Assembly (NCBI GenBank): GCA_009917445.1
Contig: QZEE01000022.1
Span: 1-61,683, forward strand
Direction of reading: 5' to 3'
From: a bacterium D16-76
GTDB lineage: Bacteria > Bacillota > Clostridia > Oscillospirales > Acutalibacteraceae
Length of the DNA: 61,683 bases
This document shows, in pieces, positions 34,598 to 43,101 of this stretch. The notes under the pieces are model-generated. The model searched no databases. It saw only the letters and a program-made list of their open reading frames with translations, and had not been told where the DNA came from. The number at the start of each line of letters is the position of its first letter. Within the stretch, counting starts at the first letter, position 1. The translations under genes and the position numbers were made by a program.

Positions 34598-35375
34598 AGA
34601 GACAAGGAGATAAGAAAAACAAAGTCTCAACAGCGTATCCGCAAACCGGAAGTAGGTAAGGCGAAAGCCAAGCATGAAAACGGTGGGGAGTGAAAGAGAA
34701 AAGCTGCAAACCTGTTTAGCAAAAGCAAAGAAGTTATAAGCAACCAAAGTGTGCTGAACAGGAAGGGAAAGTAACTGCAAAAAGGCGGCGAAGGAGTTCC
34801 CAGAAAGACGGCTGAAAAAGGAAAATTGCGGGACGCAAAAATCATGAATGAAAGGCGGGTGAGTCCAATGGAGAGTGTAGAAGCACAACAGCATATCTGT
34901 GGGCTCGCGGCCCGCAGATAACTATAAAATCGGGAGAAAAGAGAAACGTGAAAGAGGGGAGCCCCTTTGGAACATTCTCAAAAAAGCAACAAGCCAATGA
35001 AGCACGGGACTGCTTGATAACGTCTGGTTACACGCTTCTTTAAAAGCGAAAAATTCACATATACAGAATAGACGGTAAAATTTAAGCGGCATAGATGTGC
35101 TGGAAAAAGAAAGAGGTACACGTCCAGTGTACAGTCTAAAAAATTGGCAGATTTAGCTGAATGGAAATCCATAAGCGGGAAGACTTGATAATGCAAGGAA
35201 AACAGCTAAATCAAGTAGAAAGCATAGGATAAAAGCAGCTAAATCAATCGCATGGGAAACTACAAACAGCAAACTCAATTGATATACATAGGCAATTAGT
35301 TCTGAATAGTTTCATGCAAGTATTAATCTCTCGTAATAAAGGGGACTTTCAAGGTGTACTTGGAAGCCCCCTTTT
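34598..35375 (+). ncRNA. Candidate large structured noncoding RNA, about 0.78 kb
   Basis: The locus runs from a consensus promoter to an intrinsic terminator with no credible ORF on either strand. The sense strand is purine- and A-rich, unlike the GC-rich neighbours. Predicted helices: GAGAC/GTCTC (34599-34603 with 34624-34628), GGC-GAAA-GCC, an 11-bp helix CCTGTTTAGCA/TGCTGAACAGG (34711-34721 with 34752-34762, one G-U pair), TTGCG-GGA-CGCAA, another 11-bp helix 34894-34904 with 34910-34920 (one G-T), and GTACAC/GTGTAC (35116-35132). A-rich loops and a GNRA tetraloop suggest tertiary contacts. Size and style resemble the large ornate RNAs (ROOL, GOLLD, OLE); I cannot assign it to one. Confidence 0.7.
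35338..35375 (+). terminator. Terminator of the large RNA
   Basis: AAAGGGG-CTT-CAAG pairs with CTTG-AAG-CCCCCTTT and runs into TTTTT. It is a textbook intrinsic terminator. Confidence 0.92.
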
Positions 35376-35403
35376 TGATGTGCTTTTTCTATATTTTGCC
35401 GCC

Positions 35404-35432
35404 TTGCGCTTGCAAAAAGAATGTGGTATAAT
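35404..35432 (+). promoter_or_regulatory. Promoter upstream of the HD-domain gene
   Basis: -35 TTGCGC (35404-35409), 17 bp, -10 TATAAT (35427-35432). A hairpin CGCATG/CATGCG (35446-35468) lies in the leader. Confidence 0.7.
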
Positions 35433-35563
35433 AATTTTGCCTAAACGCATGGGGAGCCCCCTCATGCGCGGGACACCAAGCCCCCCAGCCAGTTGAAGCA
35501 TAATACATGTATACCTGTACATAAAAAAGATTATAAATCCCCCATAAGAAAGGAAGCGGCCTC

Positions 35564-36118
35564 TTGCATAAGAATAACCCTGTACGATGCCAACGCTTTG
35601 ATACCTCCCTGTTCTGCCGCTATTACGAGCAGCTTTCCCGCTGCTCTGGCCTCACCCAAATGGCCCAATACCCCCAGCACGGGAACACCTCCCGCCTGCT
35701 GCACAGCGTAGCCGTGGCCTACTATAGCTACCGCTTGGCTGCCGCCACCCCGGCCAGCTTCCATATGCACGAAATGGTGCGGGGAGCGCTGTTCCACGAT
35801 TATTTTTTCTACGATGCCCAAGACGGCGACCCCGCCCACAAGGGCCACTGGACCCGCCACCCCTCCATTGCCCTGGAAAACGCCCAGAAAGAGCTGCGGC
35901 TTACAGGCATCGAACGGGACATCATCCGCAGCCACATGTTCCCACTCACCCCGCGCCCGCCCCAATTCCGGGAAGCCGCGCTGGTCTCGCTCATGGATAA
36001 AGCCTGCTCTGTCTACGAGTTTTTCCGCCGCAAAGACCCCTACCGTACCTTGCGGGCCTTGCTGGAAGATTTACCCGTGCACCCCGTCCTGCAGCCCCAG
36101 GCCCCAGAAGCCCTGTAG
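35564..36118 (+). CDS. HD-domain phosphohydrolase-like protein
   Basis: A 184-residue protein. Metal-binding elements of an HD domain are visible: H in RLLHSVAVAYY, HD in GALFHDYFFYD, a HKGHWTRHPSIALENA histidine cluster and a late MDKACSVYEFF aspartate. HD proteins hydrolyse nucleotides or cyclic nucleotides; the substrate is unknown. The TTG start is preceded by AGAAAGGAAG. Confidence 0.78.
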   Translation: MHKNNPVRCQRFDTSLFCRYYEQLSRCSGLTQMAQYPQHGNTSRLLHSVAVAYYSYRLAAATPASFHMHEMVRGALFHDYFFYDAQDGDPAHKGHWTRHPSIALENAQKELRLTGIERDIIRSHMFPLTPRPPQFREAALVSLMDKACSVYEFFRRKDPYRTLRALLEDLPVHPVLQPQAPEAL

Positions 36119-36125
36119 AGGTACC

Positions 36126-36162
36126 CCCAGCCCCCATCCCAGAATGGCGGGGCCTTTTTGTT
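36126..36162 (+). terminator. Terminator after the HD gene
   Basis: GCCCCC-AT and TGG-CGGGGC pair across a short loop, followed by CTTTTTGTTTT. Confidence 0.75.
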
Positions 36163-36236
36163 TTAAGCCCGCAAAAGCTTTGGGGCTTCGCCCCGCCCAA
36201 GCCGCCATAAGAAAAAACGCCCACCCCCGATAGCTA

Positions 36237-36265
36237 TTGACAGGAAGCGCACTACGTGGTAAACT
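36237..36265 (+). promoter_or_regulatory. Promoter of the GPH transporter
   Basis: -35 TTGACA (36237-36242), 17 bp, -10 TAAACT (36260-36265), about 45 bp before the start codon. Confidence 0.72.
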
Positions 36266-36310
36266 GGCCCTGCTTGCATTTTTTGCCTATATTTAGGGAA
36301 GGGGATTTTT

Positions 36311-37666
36311 ATGGAGGACAAAAAAACACCGGCAGGGGAGAAGCTTTCTTTCCGGGAAACCGCCTGCTATGGCCTGGGGGACTTGGCCTGCAGCATGGTC
36401 TTTAATTTTATGGCTTCTTACCTGCTCTATTTTTACACCGACGTAGCCGGGGTAGGCGTGGCAGCGGCCGGGGCCACCATGAGCGCCGCCCGGCTGATCG
36501 ACGCCTTTGCCAACCCCGTAGTGGGGGTGCTCAGCGACAAAACCCATACCCGCTGGGGCAAGCTGCGGCCTTACCTGCTGTTTTCCGCCATACCCTTGGC
36601 CACCTCGGTGCTGTTGATGTTCCTGTGCTCTTGGGTGCCCGGCCCAGGCAAGACCCTGTACGCCTTAGCCACCTATACGCTGTTCTGCCTGCTTTACACC
36701 ATCTGCAACGTGCCCTACACCGCCATGATGCCCAACCTCTCCGAAGACCCGGCCCAGCGGGCGCGGCTGAACCTGTCTAAATTTATCTGCGTTTCCATCG
36801 GCACCTTTTTGTCTATGGGCCTGGCGCTGCCGCTCATCAACCTTTTTGGCCGGGGCAGCGAGCAGCGGGGCTTTGTAGGCATCTCGCTGTTTTTCTCGGT
36901 AATCATCATCGTACTGGTGCTGGTTTGCTTTGCCAATACCCGCGAGCGCATCCAGCCGCCCCCAGTCGCCTTTTCTTTGCAGACGCTGCTGGCCACCGTG
37001 AAAAAAAGCCGCCCCTGGGTGATCTGCTGCGGGGCCCAGCTTTTCTTTTACCTGGCCACCGTCACCCGCAATTCCACCGCCCTATATTACGCCAAATACT
37101 GCCTGGGGGACGCGGGCTTTGCCAGCCTCCTGCTGGCCGTAGGGTCTTTTACCACCTTTGCCACCTGCTTCCTGGTGCCAGTGGCCACGGCCCGCATGAA
37201 AAAGCGCACCTTTACCCTGATAGGCTATAGCCTGTTTATAGCAGGCAGCCTGCTGGTCTACTTTGCAGGCGGCAACCTTACGGCTGTTTTCCTGTGCAAC
37301 ATCCTGGCCAACCTGGGGGCCAGCATGTCTAATGGCGTTTCCTTCTTGATTTTAGGGGAAGCCATCGACCACTCCGAGTACACCACCGGTACCCGGCAGC
37401 AAGGGCTTCTTACCTCCATGTCCATGTTTATGGTGAAGATCGGCGTGGTGCTTTCCAGTGTAGTGTCAGCAGCCATACTGGGCTTGGGTGGCTATGTGCC
37501 CGACCAGCCCCAGGCCGCCTCCGCCCTGGCCGCCATCCACGTGAACTTCATCTTCCTGCCCTGCATAGCAGCCCTGGCCTGCGCGGCGCTGTACCTGTTC
37601 TATAAGCTGGACGACCAGTACCCCGCCATCAACGCAGCCTTGCGGGAAAAGCACCGCCAAGGCTAA
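36311..37666 (+). CDS. GPH-family sugar:cation symporter
   Basis: A 451-residue membrane protein with about 12 helices. The N-terminal FRETACYGLGDLACSMVFNF and AARLIDAFANPVVGVLSDKT with TRWGKLRPYLL are hallmarks of glycoside-pentoside-hexuronide symporters (MelB type). It imports an unidentified sugar or glycoside with Na+ or H+. It is monocistronic, with its own promoter and terminator; no glycosidase is adjacent. Confidence 0.9.
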   Translation: MEDKKTPAGEKLSFRETACYGLGDLACSMVFNFMASYLLYFYTDVAGVGVAAAGATMSAARLIDAFANPVVGVLSDKTHTRWGKLRPYLLFSAIPLATSVLLMFLCSWVPGPGKTLYALATYTLFCLLYTICNVPYTAMMPNLSEDPAQRARLNLSKFICVSIGTFLSMGLALPLINLFGRGSEQRGFVGISLFFSVIIIVLVLVCFANTRERIQPPPVAFSLQTLLATVKKSRPWVICCGAQLFFYLATVTRNSTALYYAKYCLGDAGFASLLLAVGSFTTFATCFLVPVATARMKKRTFTLIGYSLFIAGSLLVYFAGGNLTAVFLCNILANLGASMSNGVSFLILGEAIDHSEYTTGTRQQGLLTSMSMFMVKIGVVLSSVVSAAILGLGGYVPDQPQAASALAAIHVNFIFLPCIAALACAALYLFYKLDDQYPAINAALREKHRQG

Positions 37667-37708
37667 ACGGTCCCAAAGGATCATCCAATGACAGCGCCCC
37701 ACAAAAAT

Positions 37709-37743
37709 AGCAGCCCTGCCGGCATCTGGCAGGGCTGCTGCTT
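37709..37743. terminator. Terminator between GPH and chemoreceptor genes
   Basis: AGCAGCCCTGCC pairs with GGCAGGGCTGCT, with T-rich sequence following on the plus strand; it lies between two convergent genes. Confidence 0.85.
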
Positions 37744-37760
37744 TTCTGTTTTAACCCAAT

Positions 37761-39707
37761 TTATTTCAACTGGAAACGTCCGACCAATTCATTCATCAAG
37801 CGGGACTGTTCCGACAAAGCCTGGGAAGTAGCCGCGCTTTCCTCCGACGTGGCAGAGGTGTTCTGCACCACAACCGAGATTTGCTCAATGCCCTCGGTAA
37901 CCTGGGAGATAGCCGCCGTCTGGCCCTCTACCTCTTCCACTACGCTGTTCATTTTAATGGTTACGTTCCCTGCCAGTTCGCCGGTTTTGTCCAAAGAGCT
38001 GGTGACCATGTCCACCACGCGTCCGCCCTGGGAAATGGCCTGTATAGAGTTTTCAATCAGTTCCTTTGTAGCTTTGGCGGCTTCGTCCGATTTAGAAGCG
38101 AGGCTGCGCACCTCATCCGCCACCACCGCAAACCCTTTCCCGGCAACGCCGGCCCGGGCGGCCTCCACCGAAGCGTTCAAAGCCAAGATGTTTGTCTGGA
38201 AAGCAATGTTCTCAATGGTCTCAATAATCTTCCCAATTTCCTCAGAGGATTTGTGCATAGCCTCTGTAGCCGCGTTCAACTCTTTTACATAACCAATGCT
38301 AACATTTAACTGCGCGCCAGCCTGGTTGACAAACTGCCCCGCCTCCTCAGCCGCAGCCAAGGTGCGCTTGGCGTTTTCCGCAATATCCGCCGCCGTAACA
38401 GACAATTCCTGGACAGCGCTGGCCTGTTCGGTAGCCCCTTGGCTAAGGGACTGGGACCCATCCGCCACCTGCCCGGCGCTGTAAGCCACCGTACCCGCCG
38501 ACTGGCTGATCTTAAACAAGGTATCCTGCAAAGCGCTGTGTATGGCCCGTATCGACTGTTCAATAGCCGCAAAGTCCCCCCAATAGGTGCGGCTCAGCTC
38601 TTCCCGGAAATCCCCCTCTGCCATTTTCCCCAGATGGTGGGAAACATCCTGCACCACATCATGGAGCCGGGTGCGGGTAGTGTCCAGGGCCCGGGTGAGC
38701 TCGGCTGTCTCGTCCCGGGTGCTCACTACAGGGGATGGGGTCTTCAAGTCCCCGTCAGCCAGCCCTTCCAGCCGCGCAACACAGGCCCGGATGGGCTTGG
38801 AGATCGAACGCCCCACCTTAACCGCCACCGGGAAGGAAGCCACCACCACCAGCACCACCACCAGTATAGTCAGCAGGATGCTCTGGTCTAATGTAGATTT
38901 AAACTCCCGCTGGCTGGCTTCAATGGCAATGCTCCAGTTTTGGTCCCCGCCAATAGGGGCAAACCCCACAAACTTGTTGTCCCCGTAAAAATTGTAAGAG
39001 CCAAAGCCGGTTTCCCCCTGTATCATCCGTTGGTTCACCGCGGCCACATCCGCCACGCTGGGGTCAGACTTGGCCGCCTCGATCATATTAGAGCCCTCTT
39101 CTACCACAGAGCGCTCCCGGTGGCCAATAATATCCCCCTTCTTGTCCATCACATAGGCTACGCCGTCTGTACCTATGGCCAGGTTCACCACAATGTCAGA
39201 CAAAAAGTCTGCGTTAATGCCGCCATACACCACGCCGTCAAAGCGGCCGTCGGTGATAATAGGTACCTCCATCAAGAAGATCATCTGGCTGCCATCGTTC
39301 ATAATGTCAGAGATATAGGGCTTCATAGTGGCTTTGCACTGCTGGAAATATTCCTGGCCCCCATAATCCTCACCTGTAGAGGACAACCCCTCCGCGTCGA
39401 TCTTCCCCGTATAAAGGAACCCGTTGCGCTCCGCTAAGCCCTCGCGCACAGGCACCAGCTCTTCCGCGTCCGGGGTCGATTCCCGGAATATATCCGAAGC
39501 CGCGGCTTCCCCCAGGGCTGTCCAATATGTATCCATCTGCCACTCCACGGCGTCCGCCGCCATTTGGGTGGCAGGGCCCAGCGTCTTTTCCATCAGGGCG
39601 TCGATACCCTGGGCGTTAAGCAGGGCGGTGACTATGCCGATCAGGATAGAACCGGCCAGCACCACAGCAAGCATGCTGGCCTGGATTTTTGATTTGATCG
39701 ACTTCAT
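37761..39707 (-). CDS. Methyl-accepting chemotaxis protein
   Basis: A 648-residue receptor: an N-terminal membrane helix, an extracellular double-Cache-like domain (YTGKIDAEGLSSTGEDYGGQ, FDGVVYGGINADFLSDIV), a second helix (ILLTILVVVLVVVASFPVAV), HAMP, and a signalling domain with the hairpin tip ENIAFQTNILALNASVEAAR and GFAVVADEVRSLA. The ligand is unknown. The ATG at 39707 follows AGGAAGATG; an upstream frame to 39764 is rejected. No flagellar or che genes are in the window. Confidence 0.93.
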   Translation of the reverse strand: MKSIKSKIQASMLAVVLAGSILIGIVTALLNAQGIDALMEKTLGPATQMAADAVEWQMDTYWTALGEAAASDIFRESTPDAEELVPVREGLAERNGFLYTGKIDAEGLSSTGEDYGGQEYFQQCKATMKPYISDIMNDGSQMIFLMEVPIITDGRFDGVVYGGINADFLSDIVVNLAIGTDGVAYVMDKKGDIIGHRERSVVEEGSNMIEAAKSDPSVADVAAVNQRMIQGETGFGSYNFYGDNKFVGFAPIGGDQNWSIAIEASQREFKSTLDQSILLTILVVVLVVVASFPVAVKVGRSISKPIRACVARLEGLADGDLKTPSPVVSTRDETAELTRALDTTRTRLHDVVQDVSHHLGKMAEGDFREELSRTYWGDFAAIEQSIRAIHSALQDTLFKISQSAGTVAYSAGQVADGSQSLSQGATEQASAVQELSVTAADIAENAKRTLAAAEEAGQFVNQAGAQLNVSIGYVKELNAATEAMHKSSEEIGKIIETIENIAFQTNILALNASVEAARAGVAGKGFAVVADEVRSLASKSDEAAKATKELIENSIQAISQGGRVVDMVTSSLDKTGELAGNVTIKMNSVVEEVEGQTAAISQVTEGIEQISVVVQNTSATSEESAATSQALSEQSRLMNELVGRFQLK

Positions 39708-39903
39708 TTGGCATCTTCCTTCCACAATTATTTTAAAAATTTGAAAAGGGAAAAGCTGCCACAAGTGCAGCTTTTAACAGGGGTACCTGTCTTTCAAAAT
39801 ATTATACCACGATAGGGTATTTCCTGCAATACGAAAAAATTATAGAATGGATGCTAAAGGCTGAATCTGCCGGCCGGCACAAAACCCTTATAAGCCCCAT
39901 CGC

Positions 39904-40563
39904 CTACAAATGCAGCCGCCGCACCGCGTCGTCCTTCAACTCCCGCCCCTTAAACAAAAGCAGCCCAGCCAGGGCCACCAGGCTAACGCCCACGCAGATA
40001 ACCGTAGGGTGAAGGGTTCCCAGCATACCGCACAGCAGCGGGATCAGCGGAAGGAAACCGGCCAAGATGCAAAAAGTCATGCAGAACAGGTATTCCGCCG
40101 GACGCAGGCATAAAGCCACCACCACAATAAAAGCGGCCAACTGGACGCAGGGGATAAAGATCGGCAGGACAAAATCCAGGGACCACCCCGCAAACCCGGT
40201 GCATAAATCCCACAAAAGGGTGATAACCGATATGGCGCTCAGCTGCCAGACAATAGCTTTCATAGGGCTGCCCCGCTTGTGGACCGTAACCCCTAACACC
40301 AGCCAGGTACTGGCCAGGGCTGCCATGACAATAACACTCCACCAGCCGGTTTCAGGCAGGCTGAAGTTTACAGCGGAGCAGATGACCGCAACCACAATAG
40401 TAGCCAAAGCAGCCAGCCGCAGGAGCAGCCGCATGGTTTTTTTGGCAGGCAAAAGGGTGGGGTAGACGTTTTCCTCCGGCTGGCCGGTAAGGGGGCTTTG
40501 GCAAAGGGGGCAGCGGTGGAGGCCCCCCCGCACATGCACCCGGCATTGTTCACAAAACAGCAT
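39904..40563 (-). CDS. Zinc-ribbon membrane protein (DUF6320-like)
   Basis: A 219-residue protein: residues 1-22 form a zinc ribbon (FCEQCRVHV, then HRCPLCQSPL), followed by about six hydrophobic helices. It overlaps the acyltransferase gene by 14 bp and is the last of a three-gene operon. Function unknown; a scaffold or sensor role with the acyltransferase is an inference. Confidence 0.7.
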   Translation of the reverse strand: MLFCEQCRVHVRGGLHRCPLCQSPLTGQPEENVYPTLLPAKKTMRLLLRLAALATIVVAVICSAVNFSLPETGWWSVIVMAALASTWLVLGVTVHKRGSPMKAIVWQLSAISVITLLWDLCTGFAGWSLDFVLPIFIPCVQLAAFIVVVALCLRPAEYLFCMTFCILAGFLPLIPLLCGMLGTLHPTVICVGVSLVALAGLLLFKGRELKDDAVRRLHL

Positions 40564-41836
40564 GTTGTTCCACCTCCTCTTCCATATTGGTAGCCAAGGT
40601 CACATCCAGCCCCAGCCGGGAAAGCTCTTGGAAGAAGACCCGTTCTGTTTCCCGGGACCGGTACGGGCTGGCAAAGGTGATGACAAAGCTGTCCCCAAAA
40701 GAAACCGAGCAGGCCTGCAAGCATCCCGCGCAGGTGAGGACGCCAAACTGCCGGATATACTTTTCCGAGCCTTCCGGCATAGAGAGTTTCCCCACGTTGG
40801 AAAAAGAGACCGTAGCAGCCCGGGCGGCAAGGCGGTTGGCGTACCGGAGCACGACATCCTTCAAGGGCAGCGGCGCGATCCGCGCGAAGAAATTATGCTC
40901 CAAAGCGCACAGGCTGTCCACATGGGCTTTCAGCTTTTCCATGGCCAGCTTTTCTTGAAAGCTGCGTTTCACGTGGGCCAGCACCGTTTCCAGGTCCGTG
41001 CCGTTTTTGCTGAAATCATAACCCACGTGGATAATAGCAAAAAAGTTCCGGGAAGAAAACGAAGGGAAGTAATTCCGCAGGTTCACCGGGATGGTAACAA
41101 CTACCGGCCTTTTCCGCCTGCGCACCGGCATGCCCTCATAGATGGAGCGCAGCAGCGCAGCCGTCAGCAGCTCGGTAATCGTAGCGCCCTGGGCGCGTGC
41201 ACAGGCCAGCAGCCCCTTGACAGAAACCCGCCCCTCCAGTATAGCCAGCTGGTTTTTAGGCAGGCGGTCCCCGGGCATCTGATAAGCGGAAGGGGAAAGG
41301 CCCACCCGCCGGGCCGGCTTCTCATAGTATTTCTGGAAGCTGTCCGCCTCCCTCTGCTGGTCAGATATGCCCAACACCGGTACGCCGCTGGGGGAGAGGG
41401 CGCCCTCTGGATGCCGGGTATAAAGGTATTCATAGACCAGGGCCCGCAAAAAGTCCAGGGCCCCGGCCCCATCCGACAAAACATGGTACACTTCCAGGCT
41501 GATGCGCCGCCGGTAATAGAGCACGCGGAACAGCAGGCTCCGCCGGGGGGAGGGGTAGACCGGGAAACAGGGGGGCAGCTGTTCCGGGCACGCCTGGGCA
41601 GGCAGGGGGCTTTCTTCCAGGTAATACCAGAACCAGCCCCGCCTAAGTACACAGCGGTAAATAGGGAACCGCTCCATGGTCTTGTCCAGGGCGGCCTGCA
41701 GGGCGGCAGGTTCTACCTCCTCCGCCAGCTCGCAGAAGAACCGGAACACCTTGGAGTCGTGGGCAGAGCTGGTGGAGGGGAATATCTTCGCCGCGTTGTC
41801 CAGCCGCCACCAGGGCAGATAATTCCTATCGCTCAT
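40550..41836 (-). CDS. Condensation/alcohol acetyltransferase-like protein
   Basis: A 428-residue protein of the CoA-dependent acyltransferase fold. The active-site motif appears as H-V-L-S-D-G (in LEVYHVLSDGAGALDFLRAL), an HxxxD variant. Further conserved parts are VVTIPVNLRNYFPS and ATVSFSNVGKL, as in wax-ester/AATase-like and condensation enzymes. It may acylate an alcohol or sugar. It overlaps the esterase gene by 11 bp, so the two are coupled and may act on the same ester. Confidence 0.78.
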   Translation of the reverse strand: MSDRNYLPWWRLDNAAKIFPSTSSAHDSKVFRFFCELAEEVEPAALQAALDKTMERFPIYRCVLRRGWFWYYLEESPLPAQACPEQLPPCFPVYPSPRRSLLFRVLYYRRRISLEVYHVLSDGAGALDFLRALVYEYLYTRHPEGALSPSGVPVLGISDQQREADSFQKYYEKPARRVGLSPSAYQMPGDRLPKNQLAILEGRVSVKGLLACARAQGATITELLTAALLRSIYEGMPVRRRKRPVVVTIPVNLRNYFPSFSSRNFFAIIHVGYDFSKNGTDLETVLAHVKRSFQEKLAMEKLKAHVDSLCALEHNFFARIAPLPLKDVVLRYANRLAARAATVSFSNVGKLSMPEGSEKYIRQFGVLTCAGCLQACSVSFGDSFVITFASPYRSRETERVFFQELSRLGLDVTLATNMEEEVEQHAVL

Positions 41837-42761
41837 AATGTCCCTCCAAAAAAGGATTTAGGATGGCATACGTTTTTTTAACATGTTTAAACCACACCGG
41901 CAAAGAGAAATAGCCGTGCAGGGCGTCCGGCATCCGGTAAGACTCCACATAGTTCCCGGCCCCCCGCAGCCTTTCCCCATAGGCTTCGCCCTCGTCCCGC
42001 AGGGGGCAGAATTCCGCGGTGATAATCAAGGTATCCGGCTGGTCTGCAAAGGACTTAGCAGTCAACGGCGCAAAATAAGGGTTTTCCAGGTCCGATTCGC
42101 AGCCACGGTACAAGGCAAAAAACTCCCGCACACGCTTGGCGGTAAGCAGGTAGCCCGTCCCGTTCTCCCGCACAGAAGGGAAGGGCGAGCCCTCCGAATG
42201 GTCGTTCCCCACCGCAGGGTAAATCAAAACCTGCCGCCTGGGCCGGAACTCCCCCCGGTCCCGGGCCATAAGGGACACAGCGGCGGCCAAATTGCCCCCG
42301 GCGCTGTCCCCTATAAGCACCACCTGTTCAGGGGGGACCCCCAGCAAGCCGCTGTGCAGAAAAACCTCCCTGGCCGCTGCGTAGCAGTCCTCCACCGCCG
42401 CAGGGAACCGGTGTTCCGGGGCCAGCCGGTAGTCAACCGAAGCCACAACACAGCCGGTCTGGGCGGCCATGTCGCCGCATATGCCGTCGTAAGAATCAAT
42501 AGAGCCCAATACCCAGCCGCCGCCATGAAAAAACAACAGGACACAGTCCCTTTTCTGCTGCTTAGGGGTAAAAATGCGCATAGGCACATCATGCCCGCCA
42601 GAGGGTACCGCGTGCTCCCATATCCGGTAAAGCCAGGGCTTCCTGGCCCGGCGGGCGGTCAGCTTTTGCAGCCTGCGCTGCACCAGGTATGTCTTTTCTA
42701 CGTCCAGATCTGGGTAGGACAACAGGCTAAGTGCTGCCAGCATAGCTTTATGGATGGGCAT
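41826..42761 (-). CDS. Alpha/beta-hydrolase, HSL-type esterase
   Basis: A 311-residue serine esterase: oxyanion hole FFHGGGWVLGS, VASVDYRLAPEHRFPAA, nucleophile IGDSAGGNLAAA, the acid Asp near ADQPDTLIITAEFCPLRDEG and His in DALHGYFSLP. It hydrolyses small acyl or acetyl esters. It is first in the operon with an acyltransferase and a zinc-ribbon membrane protein. Confidence 0.9.
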   Translation of the reverse strand: MPIHKAMLAALSLLSYPDLDVEKTYLVQRRLQKLTARRARKPWLYRIWEHAVPSGGHDVPMRIFTPKQQKRDCVLLFFHGGGWVLGSIDSYDGICGDMAAQTGCVVASVDYRLAPEHRFPAAVEDCYAAAREVFLHSGLLGVPPEQVVLIGDSAGGNLAAAVSLMARDRGEFRPRRQVLIYPAVGNDHSEGSPFPSVRENGTGYLLTAKRVREFFALYRGCESDLENPYFAPLTAKSFADQPDTLIITAEFCPLRDEGEAYGERLRGAGNYVESYRMPDALHGYFSLPVWFKHVKKTYAILNPFLEGHYER

Positions 42762-42844
42762 ATCGGCTCCTTTTTTCTAAGCGGTTTCGTAAGCAAAGCA
42801 GGGCGTTGAGCCCCCACAGGAATAACATATTTAATATTATTTTA

Positions 42845-42873
42845 AGTATACTTCCATAGGTTTAGTTTGTCAA
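42845..42873 (-). promoter_or_regulatory. Promoter of the esterase operon
   Basis: -35 TTGACA (42868-42873), 17 bp, -10 TATACT (42845-42850) on the minus strand. Confidence 0.78.
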
Positions 42874-42989
42874 ACCGTATGTTGCATATGCCCCCATAAA
42901 CACGCGCCCACGAGACTGCATATGCGCAGCCGCCCGGGTGCCGCCAAAAGCCCCTCTTCAAGCGTGATCCCGCCCCCATTCATTGCAGC

Positions 42990-43018
42990 TTGACTAAAAC
43001 TATAGGAAAGAATATAAT
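42990..43018 (+). promoter_or_regulatory. Promoter of the oxidoreductase-Nudix-nfo operon
   Basis: -35 TTGACT (42990-42995), 17 bp, -10 TATAAT (43013-43018). Between the two divergent promoters GCATATGC occurs twice (about 42885 and 42918), a possible operator pair. Confidence 0.75.
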
Positions 43019-43101
43019 AAACATACATATAAGAGGAAATGCCCCCATTGTGCAGGCGTCCCCCAAGTGGGCGCGGGGCCAAAAAAGAAAGGATGGTCAA
43101 C

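Noticed and set aside
34541-34894. Minus-strand open frame of 117 codons opposite the large RNA
   Set aside because: Phe/Leu/Ser-rich antisense translation of purine-rich DNA, no ribosome-binding site, and it crosses the promoter.
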